Below, one piece after another: positions 53,917 through 63,453 of a stretch of DNA of 64,000 nt. Positions within the stretch are counted from its first letter, which is position 1, and each line of letters opens with the position of its first letter. Where the stretch lies: the NCBI RefSeq assembly GCF_007746795.1, contig NZ_CP036343.1, forward strand, positions 248,001 to 312,000, in the 5' to 3' direction. A model generated the notes under the pieces. It saw nothing but the letters and a program-made list of their open reading frames with translations. It had not been told where the DNA came from and did no database searches. The translations under genes were made by a program, and so were the position numbers. This DNA comes from Gimesia algae. Its GTDB lineage: Bacteria; Planctomycetota; Planctomycetia; Planctomycetales; Planctomycetaceae.

Positions 53917-54447
53917 CTACTCTGATTTCAAATCAAAATCGATTGTGTTTTCTCCTGCCGTGACTTTCTTGATTAATTCTGTCTGAGAATTATATCTGGC
54001 AGGAATTGGTTCTTCTTTGCCTTTCTTGTTGGGAGTGGTTACAGGTCTTTTCTTGGTCATGTCACCATCGGATTCTACAGGGGGAGTGGCTATGTCGAGA
54101 GTCTCAGACATAGCCACTTTCGCAAAATCTGTATCGCCGTCAATTTCTTCGTCCAGTTCATTTGGATCGCGGGAGGTAATTTTCACTTTGTGGCTACCTA
54201 CAATCGCTCCCCTGGAATTTCCCAGATAGGTGAGATCATACGTTCCTTGTTCGTCAGTTCGACCAGAAGAAGGATTCCCTTTCTCAGGTACAAATACAAC
54301 AATGGCATTGGAGAGTGGCTTGCCATCCATGGTGACAACTCCCGAGACGCTACCCAGATCGACGTCGTTTCCACCGGTACAACCCAGACAGCAGGAAGTT
54401 AAAATGACCATGAAGAAATTCCATGGCATTTTAGAAATGTAACTCAT
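53917..54447 (-). CDS. Lipoprotein with carboxypeptidase-regulatory-like domain, module 2
   Basis: About 176 residues from the ATG at 54447, with AGAGGAAAG upstream. Lipobox-like stretch MVILTSCCLGCTGGND; then VDLGSVSGVVTMDGKPLSNAIVVFVPEKGNPSSGRTDEQGTYDLTYLGNSRGAIVGSHKVKI, clearly paralogous to the protein at 51371 over its full length, including the PPVESDGDMT and IPARYNSQTEL stretches. Same role guessed: surface lipoprotein partner of the adjacent DUF1559 protein. Confidence 0.8.
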   Translation of the reverse strand: MSYISKMPWNFFMVILTSCCLGCTGGNDVDLGSVSGVVTMDGKPLSNAIVVFVPEKGNPSSGRTDEQGTYDLTYLGNSRGAIVGSHKVKITSRDPNELDEEIDGDTDFAKVAMSETLDIATPPVESDGDMTKKRPVTTPNKKGKEEPIPARYNSQTELIKKVTAGENTIDFDLKSE

Positions 54448-54511
54448 AGCTTTCCTCTTAGACCCAGATAGCATGAGGGGCAATTTCTTGTGGTTATTTG
54501 GTAGTCAGAAA

Positions 54512-54543
54512 TCCCGGTTTCACCAGTGGAGGTGAAACCGGGA
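54512..54543. other. Intergenic hairpin, module 2
   Basis: 13 bp stem TCCCGGTTTCACC (54512-54524) / GGTGAAACCGGGA (54531-54543), 6-base loop, in the same place between the two genes as the hairpin at 51961-51989. Confidence 0.7.
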
Positions 54544-54570
54544 GAACGAAACTCAAATATTTAAGGTCCG

Positions 54571-55515
54571 TTAGAACTCACCAATGACATTTTTATCGTT
54601 GATGGCAGCCAGGTAAACCAGCGTGTCCCCGTCGATATTTTCACTGATGAAGCGGACACTGCCATCACCCAGTAAGAAGTGGCAGCCACCTGTATGTGAA
54701 CTGCTTAAAGACCAGGCATACCTCAGGCCATCATTGTTATTGATACCATTGATGAGGTAGATCGTGGAAGGATCTGGTGTCGCTGTTGGTCCCTGCCACG
54801 TCCGCACCAGGGCAGTATGGTAAGGCCAGTTGGCGACATTTCCCGCAGACGAGTGAACATAGCCTTGCGCACCAATCCAGATGGCTCCTGAACCACGATC
54901 TTCGGTAGTTCTTTCACCAACCATAATCAGATTACTCGCACCATCGGTAAAGTTTTTCATTCTGTTGATGTTGTGGTAATTAAAAGCACCCGTATAACAA
55001 CTCCCTGCTGTGTTGCCAGGCTTGATATTACAGGGAGACATAAGCGCCGGGTAGTTTGACTTACCCCAGGATCCGATGTTGGAATTGAGTCCGCCCATGG
55101 GATCAGAAGGGCAGTTGAATACCGGGATGATGGTTTTTACAAGAGACAGCTGTGCGACCGTTCCCGTGGGGGTACGCCACGGTTCGTTCATGTTGATCTT
55201 GTTGTAGACGGTGGCCTGGTCCATGAACGGTAAAATCATGGCGCTCCAGGCAAGGTAGTTTTCTCCACCTGGGGGGTCATAAGTTGTGTTGCGTATGTTC
55301 TCTATATGCGCGGGAGGGAACGTACGATGTGTGTCGTGATAGTTGTGTAGAGCCAGTCCAATCTGCTTCAGACTGTTCTTACAGGTACTTCTGCGAGCTG
55401 CTTCGCGTGCCTGTTGCACAGCAGGCAACAGCAGAGCAACGAGGATCGCAATGATCGCAATTACGACCAGGAGTTCAATCAGGGTAAATCCCCGTTTCTT
55501 TGTGAGTCGTCTCAT
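54571..55515 (-). CDS. DUF1559 prepilin-like protein, module 2
   Basis: 314 residues from the ATG at 55515, with GGTGGTG upstream; the earlier ATG at 55530 lacks a ribosome site. Leader MRRLTKKRGFTLIELLVVIAIIAIL, then LPAVQQAREAARRSTCKNSLKQIGLALHNYHDTHRTFP, and the same C-terminal pattern (SHTGGCHFLLGDGSVRFISENIDGDTL). It is a close paralogue of the protein at 52015. The module's upstream gap (55516-56286) holds no supported gene. Confidence 0.92.
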   Translation of the reverse strand: MRRLTKKRGFTLIELLVVIAIIAILVALLLPAVQQAREAARRSTCKNSLKQIGLALHNYHDTHRTFPPAHIENIRNTTYDPPGGENYLAWSAMILPFMDQATVYNKINMNEPWRTPTGTVAQLSLVKTIIPVFNCPSDPMGGLNSNIGSWGKSNYPALMSPCNIKPGNTAGSCYTGAFNYHNINRMKNFTDGASNLIMVGERTTEDRGSGAIWIGAQGYVHSSAGNVANWPYHTALVRTWQGPTATPDPSTIYLINGINNNDGLRYAWSLSSSHTGGCHFLLGDGSVRFISENIDGDTLVYLAAINDKNVIGEF

Positions 55516-56286
55516 CTTCACCACCGGCATTTGTTAAGAGAAATAAGAGAAATGATAACCATTCCCCACTCTCATCCGGCCTTTAAGCGAATCGAAAACG
55601 GTAATGCGCACAAAGCTAAGAAAGCTGTTGAGATAAAATCTGCGCACAGACAAATTTCAGTTAGCTGTAAAGAGCGACTTTAGTTAGTTCAGATAAGAGT
55701 AAGAAATATGAAAGTTATAACGACAAAATTAACTACCAGAATCAGTAGATAAAGTCTCTCAGTATTAATGGCGAATGCCAGTTAGAGTTGTTTAAAAAGA
55801 CATGTCTCATTAAAAGGCAGATAATTAAATTGTCAACATGTTTCTATTTGTATTTATCGAATGTTTCAGCTGAAAAATGAAGAAAAATTCATATCTGTAG
55901 CGTTGTACTATGCTTACGGGGAAAGAAAATCTTCGAAAAAAATATAGAATTATCGAAACATTGATTGAGATGCAGTGTTGCCGTTCAGCACTGTTTTCTA
56001 TTGATGTGAGAAGGGAGGCGAAACACCCTCATTGCAAAAGGAAAAAGCGCTTCAGTCTGACCAGAATTGTTACTCATCCTGCTATAGAAAGGCGAAACAT
56101 TTCTAAAGAACCATTCATTATTCACGAGTATATGCTTGATGATTATCAGGCACTGTTGTCCAATCAGAGAATGTGTCTCTGTGTAAAGAGTGATCATTGG
56201 TGGTGAGAGTTTTGAAGTATTGCAACGGGTAACCAATGCACGTCACAACCGATTCTCATCGCCTGAAAAATAAAGAGGATCAGAGA
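55516..56286. other. Intergenic region
   Basis: About 770 AT-rich bases; the two small frames (55910 plus, 55985 minus) have no ribosome site or family. Promoter regions of divergent genes are expected here, but no boxes were pinned down. Confidence 0.5.
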
Positions 56287-57462
56287 ATGAATCAAAGTCG
56301 CCTGTATAGTCCTGCTGTGTTCGTCGCTGTAATCGCTGGTGTATTACCCATCAATATGATGCGGGCCGGAGATGATGCAAAATCAACCGCGGTGGAATCG
56401 GGAACCATTCAACGTGTCTTGCGATTACCGGCGCGCGAGAATAATCCCCGCAACAGTGAAGGGGATTTTATCACTCTGAAAGATGGACGCATTCTGTTTG
56501 TCTACACTCATTTCACGGGTGGGGCTGCAGACCACTCCTCTGCTTACCTGGCGGGTCGCTACTCATCCGATGGCGGCAGGACCTGGACGCAGGAAGATGA
56601 AACGATCATCGAAAATGACGGCAAACAGAACATCATGTCGGTCTCACTGTTGCGGCTGCAGGACGGACGAATCGCCTTGTTTTATGCCCGCAAAAATTCG
56701 CTCCATGATTTACTGCCTGTCATGCGCATCAGCGCTGATGAAGGAGTTCACTGGAGCGAACCGCTTGAGATCATTCCTCAAAACGAGGTCGGATATTATG
56801 TCTTGAACAATGATCGCGTAGTGCAGTTGAAGAGTGGTCGCATTGTGGTCCCGTTGGCGCTACATCAGAACCTGCCAGGATCAGATCGGTTTAACCCCAA
56901 TGCAAAATTCCTCTGTTATTACTCTGACGATCAGGGAAAAACCTGGCAGCGTGGAACAGAAGTTGTTGTCGAGACGCAGCCAGGTGGCAAGCAGCCTTAC
57001 ATGCAGGAACCCGGTTTGGTTGAACTGAAAGACGGGACCCTGATGGGATTCTGTCGTACGAATGGCGGCAGTCAGTATGTCGCGTTTTCACAAGATGGAG
57101 GCCAGACGTTTTCCGAACTGAAGCCATCCCAGATTATTTCTCCCGTCTCGCCGGCATCCATAGAACGCATTCCTTCCACGGGTGACTTACTGCTGGTCTG
57201 GAATAATCACCAGGGAATCGATGCCAAGCTGCGCGGCAAGCGGACGCCGCTGACCCTGGCTATTTCCAAAGACGAAGGCAAGACCTGGCAGCAGATTCAG
57301 AATATCGAAACCAATCCGAATGGCTGGTACTGTTACACGGCGATTGAGTTCACGAAAGACGGCGTACTACTGGGACACTGTGCCGGCGATCGTACGAAAA
57401 ATAATGGACTCGCAGAATCGCAAATCACGCTGGTGCCCCTGTCTGTCATCTACGGAAAGTAA
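56287..57462 (+). CDS. Secreted sialidase-like exo-glycosidase (Asp-box beta-propeller)
   Basis: 391 residues from the ATG at 56287, with GAGGAT 6 bases upstream. Signal peptide about 1-25 (FVAVIAGVLPINMMRA). At least five Asp-box-type motifs (S-x-D-x-G-x-x-W/F): SSDGGRTWT, SADEGVHWS, SDDQGKTWQ, SQDGGQTFS and SKDEGKTWQ, spaced through a six-bladed propeller. An Arg near the N-terminus and MQEPGLVELKDG, FCRTNGG fit the family active-site loops. Members are BNR-repeat sialidases or related hydrolases; sialic acid specificity is not established here. Confidence 0.85.
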   Translation: MNQSRLYSPAVFVAVIAGVLPINMMRAGDDAKSTAVESGTIQRVLRLPARENNPRNSEGDFITLKDGRILFVYTHFTGGAADHSSAYLAGRYSSDGGRTWTQEDETIIENDGKQNIMSVSLLRLQDGRIALFYARKNSLHDLLPVMRISADEGVHWSEPLEIIPQNEVGYYVLNNDRVVQLKSGRIVVPLALHQNLPGSDRFNPNAKFLCYYSDDQGKTWQRGTEVVVETQPGGKQPYMQEPGLVELKDGTLMGFCRTNGGSQYVAFSQDGGQTFSELKPSQIISPVSPASIERIPSTGDLLLVWNNHQGIDAKLRGKRTPLTLAISKDEGKTWQQIQNIETNPNGWYCYTAIEFTKDGVLLGHCAGDRTKNNGLAESQITLVPLSVIYGK

Positions 57463-57647
57463 ATGACTCGCGGAAAATGTCCTTCTTTGTCAGGAATAAA
57501 ACCGATCGTACCAGAAAAACAATCGATCTGATTGATCTCTGGAATCGAGCTTGAATTCACTGAATGAATCAGGGAAACTGATTATAAATAGAGTTAATAA
57601 AATTCTGCTTGTATTCATTCCTCAGACCATTTTCCCGGAGTCGACTG

Positions 57648-58994
57648 ATGAAATCATTGCCCCTTTCCCGTCGTGATTTTCTAGGTACCGCTGTTGGCGG
57701 TGGATTGGGGGTGCTCTCATTGAGCCGGCTAATCAATGCCGGCCTGCCGACTGTAAACGACCCGCGTGCCACAGACGGTGATTCACGCTTTGAACCGGAA
57801 TGGGAAGATCGCCTTTCCATTTCCGTCGGACCGAAATCGGGAGATATCAGCGGTACGAGTGACAAAGCGCTCCAGGCAGCGATTGACTACATAGCCGGTA
57901 AAGGAGGAGGCACGGTTCGACTGCTGCCCGGAACATTCACTCTGCGAAATGCGTTGCATCTGCCATCGAAGATTCGGCTGCAGGGAAGTGGCCCGGAAAC
58001 AATCATCACAAAAGGCGCCTCGGAAACGGTGGCGCTCTCTGAAGATTCTGACTGGTACGATCAGGAAATTACGCTGGAGAAGTCGGCGGGCCTTCAGGTG
58101 GGAGATGGAGTCGTTCTCGTGACAAAGAATCCGAGTACCGGCAGTCAGGAAGTCATTAAACGCACGCTGGTGGCACGATCCGGAAACCGGTTCAAGTTGA
58201 ACGACGGATTGCGCAAGAATTTGTGGCTTTCCGGAAAGCCTACCGTCTCATCCCTGTTTCCGTTATTAACCAGCGAATACACAAAAAATGTATTGATCGA
58301 AGATCTGACGCTGGATGGGAATCGGGAAAACAATACCAACCTGAATGGCAACTATGGTGGCTGTATCTTTCTGCAGGACTGCAATCGCTACACGATACGA
58401 AACGTGACCGCGAGGAATTATAACGGGGACGGCATCAGCTTTCAGATCTGTCACGATGTCAAAGTCGAGAACTGCCACAGCCACGATAATGCCGACCTGG
58501 GAATTCATCCCGGATCGGGTTCACAGCGACCGTTGATTGTGAACAACCGCTTCGAAAATAACCACATCGGGTTGTACTGGTGCTGGGGTGTGAAATTTGG
58601 CCTGGCGGAGAAGAATCAGTTAAAAGGCAATGACATCAGTATTTCGATTGGCCATAACGATACCGATAATGTGATGCGGGAAAATGTCATCCGTGACAGT
58701 AACCAGGTTGGTATTTTGTTCCGTAATGATATCCGTGGGAAAAACTTCTGGGCGAATCGCAATACGGTGGTCAAGAATCAGATCATCAACAGCGGAGCCG
58801 CAGATGGGGTCGCCATCGACATCACTGGCAAGACTTCCGACCTGATAATTACCGATAACGTCATCAGTGAAGAGCGCCAGCCGATGCAGCGCACCGGGAT
58901 CCGCATTGGACCCGATGCGGGCACGATCAAACTGGCCGAAAATCAGATTCAGGGATTCATGAAGCCGGTCGATGATCAGCGAAAGACCGTCTGA
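57648..58994 (+). CDS. Secreted right-handed beta-helix protein (pectate lyase superfamily)
   Basis: 448 residues from the ATG at 57648 (GGAG 7 bases upstream; the earlier in-frame ATG lacks one). Twin-arginine signal SRRDFLGTAVGGGLGVLSL at about 7-25, so Tat export is likely. Residues 50-110 form the typical lid (DKALQAAIDYIAGKGGGTVRLLPGTFTLRNALHLPSKIRLQGSG), followed by parallel beta-helix coils (NVLIEDLTLDG, YTIRNVTARNYNGDGISFQIC, VKVENCHSHDNADLGIHPG, LIITDNVISEE). Catalytic residues cannot be assigned, so substrate unknown; probable plant or algal polysaccharide. It converges with alaC. Confidence 0.85.
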   Translation: MKSLPLSRRDFLGTAVGGGLGVLSLSRLINAGLPTVNDPRATDGDSRFEPEWEDRLSISVGPKSGDISGTSDKALQAAIDYIAGKGGGTVRLLPGTFTLRNALHLPSKIRLQGSGPETIITKGASETVALSEDSDWYDQEITLEKSAGLQVGDGVVLVTKNPSTGSQEVIKRTLVARSGNRFKLNDGLRKNLWLSGKPTVSSLFPLLTSEYTKNVLIEDLTLDGNRENNTNLNGNYGGCIFLQDCNRYTIRNVTARNYNGDGISFQICHDVKVENCHSHDNADLGIHPGSGSQRPLIVNNRFENNHIGLYWCWGVKFGLAEKNQLKGNDISISIGHNDTDNVMRENVIRDSNQVGILFRNDIRGKNFWANRNTVVKNQIINSGAADGVAIDITGKTSDLIITDNVISEERQPMQRTGIRIGPDAGTIKLAENQIQGFMKPVDDQRKTV

Positions 58995-59008
58995 GTCTTC
59001 GAAATCTT

Positions 59009-59027
59009 CAGCGGAATTACTCCGCTG
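59009..59027. terminator. Short shared hairpin between convergent genes
   Basis: CAGCGGA (59009-59015) / TCCGCTG (59021-59027), overlapping the stop codon of the aminotransferase gene. Weak T-run on plus side (TTTCTTC). Confidence 0.4.
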
Positions 59028-60252
59028 TGATTTCTTCTGACTTCATCACTTTACCGATCTGCTTAACGGCCTGTCGCAATCGCTGTGAGTTTTCGACGAT
59101 TGCCATCCGCAGGTATCCTTCGCCGTCTTCACCGAACCCGCGTCCGGGGCTGACGGCGACGCCACCTTCGTCCAGCAGTTTCATTGCGAAATCGATCGAT
59201 CCCATCTTGGCCCAGGGTTCCGGGATCTTGGCCCAGACGAACATACCCGCTTTAGGGCGTTCAATTTCCCAGCCGAGTCGCTCCAGGCCGCTGCAGAAGA
59301 CGTCGCGTCGCATCTGATACTCGGCGGCAATACTGTCGACCGCCGCTTCACAGTGCCGCATGGCGACGATGGCGGCAATCTGGACGGGCTGGAACAGGCC
59401 ATAATCGTAATAACCTTTGATGGTCGAGAGGGCACGCACCATCTCCGAATTCCCTGAACAGAAGCCGATACGCCAGCCGGCCATACTGAAACCTTTACTC
59501 ATGGTCGTAAATTCCACGCCCACTTCGGTGGCGCCAGGAGTTGCCAGAAAGCTGGGCGCTTTGTAACCATCAAAGCAGATGTCTGCGTAAGCAAAGTCGC
59601 TGATGACCAGGAACGAATACTTGCGTGCCAGTCGAACCAGTTCCACGTAGAAGTCCTGTTCAATGACGGTCGCACTGGGGTTGTGCGGAAAATTCACGAC
59701 AACCACACGTGGCTTGGGATACAGATGCTCGCAGGTATAAGCAATATTCGAGAGGAACTGATCGGGCTGCCGCACATCGAGTTCAATGACGTTACCGGCA
59801 GCCAGCATGACAGCATACACGTGTACGGGAAACGAGGGGGAAGGCACGATCGCAGTGTCTCCCGGGCCCATCAATGCCAGACACATGTGGCTGAAGCCCT
59901 CTTTCGATCCGATACAGGTGACGACTTCCGAATCCGGATCGAGGCGGACGCCATATTTTTTCCAGTAGCGGGACGTCACTTCTTTTCTGAGGTTGGCAAT
60001 GCCGTTGGCGACGGAATAACGGTGGTTCCGCGGGTCGGCAACGGCTTCTGTCATCTTCTCGACAATCAGGGGATCAGGCGGGTCGGTCGGGTTCCCCATC
60101 CCCAGGTCGATCACATCCACGCCCGCCACACGTTTCTGGTATTTCAGTTTATTGATTTTTCCAAAAAGGTAAGGGGGTAAACGCTTTACTCGTTCAGCGA
60201 CGGGGATGGTAAAGCCGTCATCTGAAGAAGGAACTTCCGATTCGCCACGCAT
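59017..60252 (-). CDS. Class I/II PLP aminotransferase (alanine-synthesising, AlaC-like)
   Basis: 411 residues. PLP lysine K253 in [16 protein letters not shown], Asp219 in [23 protein letters not shown] and a C-terminal Arg region ([19 protein letters not shown]). The overall sequence resembles AlaC and LL-diaminopimelate-type enzymes, which transaminate pyruvate with glutamate and can serve alanine synthesis. Normal length. The ATG at 60252 has only a weak ribosome site. Exact substrate, alanine versus others, cannot be fixed by sequence reading. Confidence 0.88.
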   Translation of the reverse strand: MRGESEVPSSDDGFTIPVAERVKRLPPYLFGKINKLKYQKRVAGVDVIDLGMGNPTDPPDPLIVEKMTEAVADPRNHRYSVANGIANLRKEVTSRYWKKYGVRLDPDSEVVTCIGSKEGFSHMCLALMGPGDTAIVPSPSFPVHVYAVMLAAGNVIELDVRQPDQFLSNIAYTCEHLYPKPRVVVVNFPHNPSATVIEQDFYVELVRLARKYSFLVISDFAYADICFDGYKAPSFLATPGATEVGVEFTTMSKGFSMAGWRIGFCSGNSEMVRALSTIKGYYDYGLFQPVQIAAIVAMRHCEAAVDSIAAEYQMRRDVFCSGLERLGWEIERPKAGMFVWAKIPEPWAKMGSIDFAMKLLDEGGVAVSPGRGFGEDGEGYLRMAIVENSQRLRQAVKQIGKVMKSEEITAE

Positions 60253-60417
60253 AATGAAAAGACTGCCTGTTCTACAAGGAATATTTGTCGACTATCTGTC
60301 AGGGCGTCAAATTCGCAACAGAATTGGAATTTGACCTGACTGAAACCATTTTACGCGATCACAACAAAAAATGCGCCTGATGAAGATGACATATTTTTCT
60401 CAGATTGATCAGGACAT

Positions 60418-60455
60418 AAAAAAACGTGTGTCAGTAAATCAGGACTGACACACGT
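60418..60455 (-). terminator. Intrinsic terminator of foldase gene
   Basis: On the minus strand ACGTGTGTCAG (60445-60455) pairs with CTGACACACGT (60424-60434), followed by TTTTTT. It is 35 bp after the stop codon of the parvulin-like gene. The 10-base loop is at 60435-60444. Confidence 0.88.
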
Positions 60456-60490
60456 AAAGGCTATCTGGTTCTCTACCCGAAGAACTTAAA

Positions 60491-61591
60491 TTAGCGGTTC
60501 GAGCCGTTCAGTCCCTGTGTGGGGCTGGGGATGGCCTGATTGACCTGTCCCTTGCTGAAGCTCGTGCCCGAAGTCTGGGAGACACCACCGGTCGTCGAAC
60601 CAGTGATATAGTTGTCGACGCGGGTTTGCTCTTTCAGTTTCGCAAACACGCGGGCGACTGCTTCCTGTGTCTGTTCTTCAGTCAACTGGTCCACCAGTTG
60701 AGTTTTTACATCTTCGATGCTGTTTACGATGGGCTCGGTCCGGCCTTCGCAAAGCAGAATGGCATAGCGGCTGAGTCCGATTTGAACGATTCCGGAGACT
60801 TCCCCTTCATGGAGTTTGAAGGCGGCTTTCCAGAGGCTTTCATTTTCAGAAAACTGGGGAATCGGTTGAATAGCACCACCCAGGGCGCGGCTGTTTGGTT
60901 CGATGGAATAGTCACGGGCATAACGTTCAAATTCGGCTGGATGTTTTTTGACATCATCCCAGACTTTCTGAGCACGGCTCAGGTTGTCCATCATGATCAT
61001 ACGGGCTTTCACGCGTGGGCCATAATCCCGGACGAATGCTTTCTGCACCTGCTCCGGGGTCAGCTTAGTGCGCTGTCCAGCCAGTTTACGCAGTGCCAGC
61101 ATCGGCCAGATCACGTTGCGGCGATACTGGTTGGGATTCATTTTACGCTCTGCCTGCAGCATTTCGTACCAGGTTTTGGTATCCAGGTTAAAGCGTTTGG
61201 CGATCTTTTCGACTTCGGCGTGAACTTCTGCCTGTTCGACGTTAATGCCGGCTTTCTGACAGGCCTGTTCGATAATGGCCCGGTTGATGACATTCTCCAG
61301 GACTTCTGGTCCATACAAGGCGATACACTCGCGGGCTAGCTCATCTTCACTGATCACCACGTTGCCGACTTTGGCTACAGGCTGAGTCCGTGCAGAAGGC
61401 TGGCTTCCGGAAATCCGGACCGAACCAGCTGATTTGTCTTCACCGGCGGCACCTGTTTTGGCGTTGAATGCCTGGAACAAGAGCACGCCAGCTAAAAGCA
61501 CCAGTCCTGTACCGGCTGCGAAAAACATAATTTTTCGATTTGAGTTTGTCTTGGCTTTGGTCGCATGCGGGTTTGGGAATGGGTCGCCCAT
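60491..61591 (-). CDS. Parvulin-type peptidyl-prolyl isomerase / SurA-like foldase
   Basis: 366 residues. A single N-terminal anchor at about 21-39 (IMFFAAGTGLVLLAGVLLFQAF), then SurA_N-like helices (ISEDELARECIALYGPEVLENVINRAIIEQACQKAG, EVEKIAKRF), and a parvulin domain at about 195-305 (ARMIMMDNLSRAQKVWDDVKKHPAEFERYARDYSIEPNSRALGGAIQPIP, IVQIGLSRYAILLCEGR). C-terminal Gln/Ser-rich tail. The chaperone/isomerase faces the periplasm and likely helps folding of exported proteins. ATG preceded by GGAGAT. Confidence 0.88.
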   Translation of the reverse strand: MGDPFPNPHATKAKTNSNRKIMFFAAGTGLVLLAGVLLFQAFNAKTGAAGEDKSAGSVRISGSQPSARTQPVAKVGNVVISEDELARECIALYGPEVLENVINRAIIEQACQKAGINVEQAEVHAEVEKIAKRFNLDTKTWYEMLQAERKMNPNQYRRNVIWPMLALRKLAGQRTKLTPEQVQKAFVRDYGPRVKARMIMMDNLSRAQKVWDDVKKHPAEFERYARDYSIEPNSRALGGAIQPIPQFSENESLWKAAFKLHEGEVSGIVQIGLSRYAILLCEGRTEPIVNSIEDVKTQLVDQLTEEQTQEAVARVFAKLKEQTRVDNYITGSTTGGVSQTSGTSFSKGQVNQAIPSPTQGLNGSNR

Positions 61592-62343
61592 TGCTTAAAA
61601 TCTCCATGTTTTGTATCCGACGCGGGGGAATCATGTGATTGCCTGATTTCAGACACCAGCGAACTGTGCTGGATGTGACGATCCTGATTGGGGTCTTTTG
61701 ATCGTCAGGCAGTGATTCCGATTGGGTCAAAACAGACGGCTTCGGAGCCACCAATCACGTTGATACTTTGTCGTCAGAAGATTTACGAAACTTCCATGTC
61801 TCAAGCTCTACCGTTAGAGCGCGGCGGAAATGTAAAACTTTCAACAAAACAGGTCAACAGCAATTTATGGACCCTGATATCTGTATACATGCGAGGCGGC
61901 TTGATTTCGGTCCAGCCGCCTCGAAAACAGGGTGGCGAAGCTGTTTTACTCGAATTATTTGATCCAACAGGATCCTGGCTGCGTTCTCTAGACTGTGTCC
62001 AGTTTTACTGTAGCGTCTCCAAGGCCATTTGGACCGAGTATACTAGATTGAGAGACGCTATGGTTAAATGTGATGCGCTCTAGAGGTCTGCTTACTGAGC
62101 GAGGTTGCTTCAGTCTGCAGAACCGGATCAGGAAGTGTACCCGATTTATGATTATTCAGCAGGTCGGCAATTTCTTTGATTGCGAACGAAATTGAGGGGG
62201 TTACAATCAGGGTACAGGCAGCCCGGCTGTCGGCATTTCCCCGTTGCGCCAGACAATTGCAACAGACAAACAACTCACTCAGGCCGATCAGACGAACAGA
62301 CCAGATTCAACAATCAGCAGTATCAGAGACAAGGGACATCAAT
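61592..62343. other. Intergenic region with repeat copy D
   Basis: About 750 bases. Contains a GAGGCGGCT/AGCCGCCTC hairpin (61893-61922) and the 96 bp element at 61988-62083. A 131-residue plus frame at 61688 is probably not a gene, because its end lies in the element. Confidence 0.55.
61988..62083. mobile_element. 96 bp palindromic MITE-like element, copy D
   Basis: CTAGACTGTGTCCAG at the left end, TAGCGTCTC/GAGACGCTA internal arms, GCGCTCTAG at the right end; CTAG at both ends. Nearly identical to copy C. Confidence 0.9.
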
Positions 62344-63447
62344 ATGGGATTCTGGATGGATAAACTGCGAGCCGAACTCGTAGATATTATTGAGTGGATC
62401 GATGATTCAAAACACACCATGACCTGGCGGTTTCCCCGTTATCAGAATGAAATCAAAAATGGCGCGCAACTGATCGTCAGGCCCGGCCAGATGGCTTTGT
62501 TTGTGCATCGCGGACAGGTCGCCGACGTCTTTGAGCCTGGGCATTATGAGCTCAAAACCGATAATCTGCCGATCCTGGCGACACTGCAGGGCTGGAAACA
62601 TGGTTTCAACAGTCCCTTCCGTTCGGAAGTCTATTTCGTCAATACCACACAAATTACCGACTTGAAATGGGGCACTCCCAATCCGATCATGCTCCGTGAT
62701 CCGGAGTTCGGTCCGATTCGACTGCGGGCCTTTGGCAACTATTCACTCAAAGCCAATGATCCGCGAATCCTGGTGAAAGAACTGGTGGGCACCAATGCGG
62801 AGTTTCATTCAGAAGAAATCAACGAACTGTTACGCTCGATCATCAACAGTTCGTTCGCCGATCTGATTGGGGAGTCAAAATATGCGGCACTGGATCTCGC
62901 TTCGAAATATACCGAGATTTCCACAGAACTGAAAAAAATAGTCAATGAACGAATCGATGATGAATATGGTCTGGAGACTCCCCAGTTACTGATCGTGAAT
63001 ATTTCCCTGCCGGAAACGGTGGAAAAAGCGCTGGATACCCGGACCAGTATGGGCGTGATTGGTGATATGAATAAATTCCAGCAGTTCCAGATGGGCCAGG
63101 CGATGCTCTCTGCAGCCGAAAACCCTTCGGGGGGAGGCGCAGCAGATGGCATGGGGCTGGGCATGGGGTTCGCGATGGCGAATCGGATGATGCAGTCTCC
63201 CGGAATGGGGGCCCCCACTCAGATGACGCCACCACCACCGCCGGCGGCCTGGCACATCGCCGTGAATGGCCAGTCACAGGGACCATATTCCCCGGAACAG
63301 ATTTCACAGGGAATCGCCGGGGGGCAGATCACCGATCAGACTCAGGTCTGGTCAGCCGGGATGTCAGGCTGGTTACCCGCGGGTCAGGTACCTCAGCTGT
63401 CAGGTTACTTTCAGGCCACACCACCTCCTCCACCACCGGCTGGTTAG
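62344..63447 (+). CDS. SPFH domain (virion core protein-like) with C-terminal GYF_2 domain
   Basis: 367 residues from the ATG at 62344, with AAGGGACATC upstream; 56 upstream in-frame codons look non-coding. Residues about 5-270 match the SPFH/band 7 subgroup related to YdjI (FWMDKLRAELVDIIEWIDDSKHTMTWRFPRYQNEIKNGAQLIVRPGQMALFVHRGQ, KWGTPNPIMLRDPEFGPIRLRAFGNYS, GLETPQLLIVNISLPETV). Then low-complexity Gly/Met-rich linker and polyproline, and a C-terminal GYF_2-type domain at about 307-355 (WHIAVNGQSQGPYSPEQISQGIAGGQITDQTQVWSAGMSGWLPAGQVPQL). No anchor seen, so cytosolic, perhaps a membrane-scaffold factor. Function unproven. Confidence 0.85.
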   Translation: MGFWMDKLRAELVDIIEWIDDSKHTMTWRFPRYQNEIKNGAQLIVRPGQMALFVHRGQVADVFEPGHYELKTDNLPILATLQGWKHGFNSPFRSEVYFVNTTQITDLKWGTPNPIMLRDPEFGPIRLRAFGNYSLKANDPRILVKELVGTNAEFHSEEINELLRSIINSSFADLIGESKYAALDLASKYTEISTELKKIVNERIDDEYGLETPQLLIVNISLPETVEKALDTRTSMGVIGDMNKFQQFQMGQAMLSAAENPSGGGAADGMGLGMGFAMANRMMQSPGMGAPTQMTPPPPPAAWHIAVNGQSQGPYSPEQISQGIAGGQITDQTQVWSAGMSGWLPAGQVPQLSGYFQATPPPPPPAG

Positions 63448-63453
63448 TCGAAT

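Noticed and set aside
61688-62083. 131-residue plus-strand frame
   Set aside because: Its last third is the mobile element and its stop is the element's terminal TAG; no recognisable domain.
62064-62273. 69-residue minus-strand frame
   Set aside because: Ends inside the mobile element and has no supporting ribosome site; could be a decayed gene, but not supportable.
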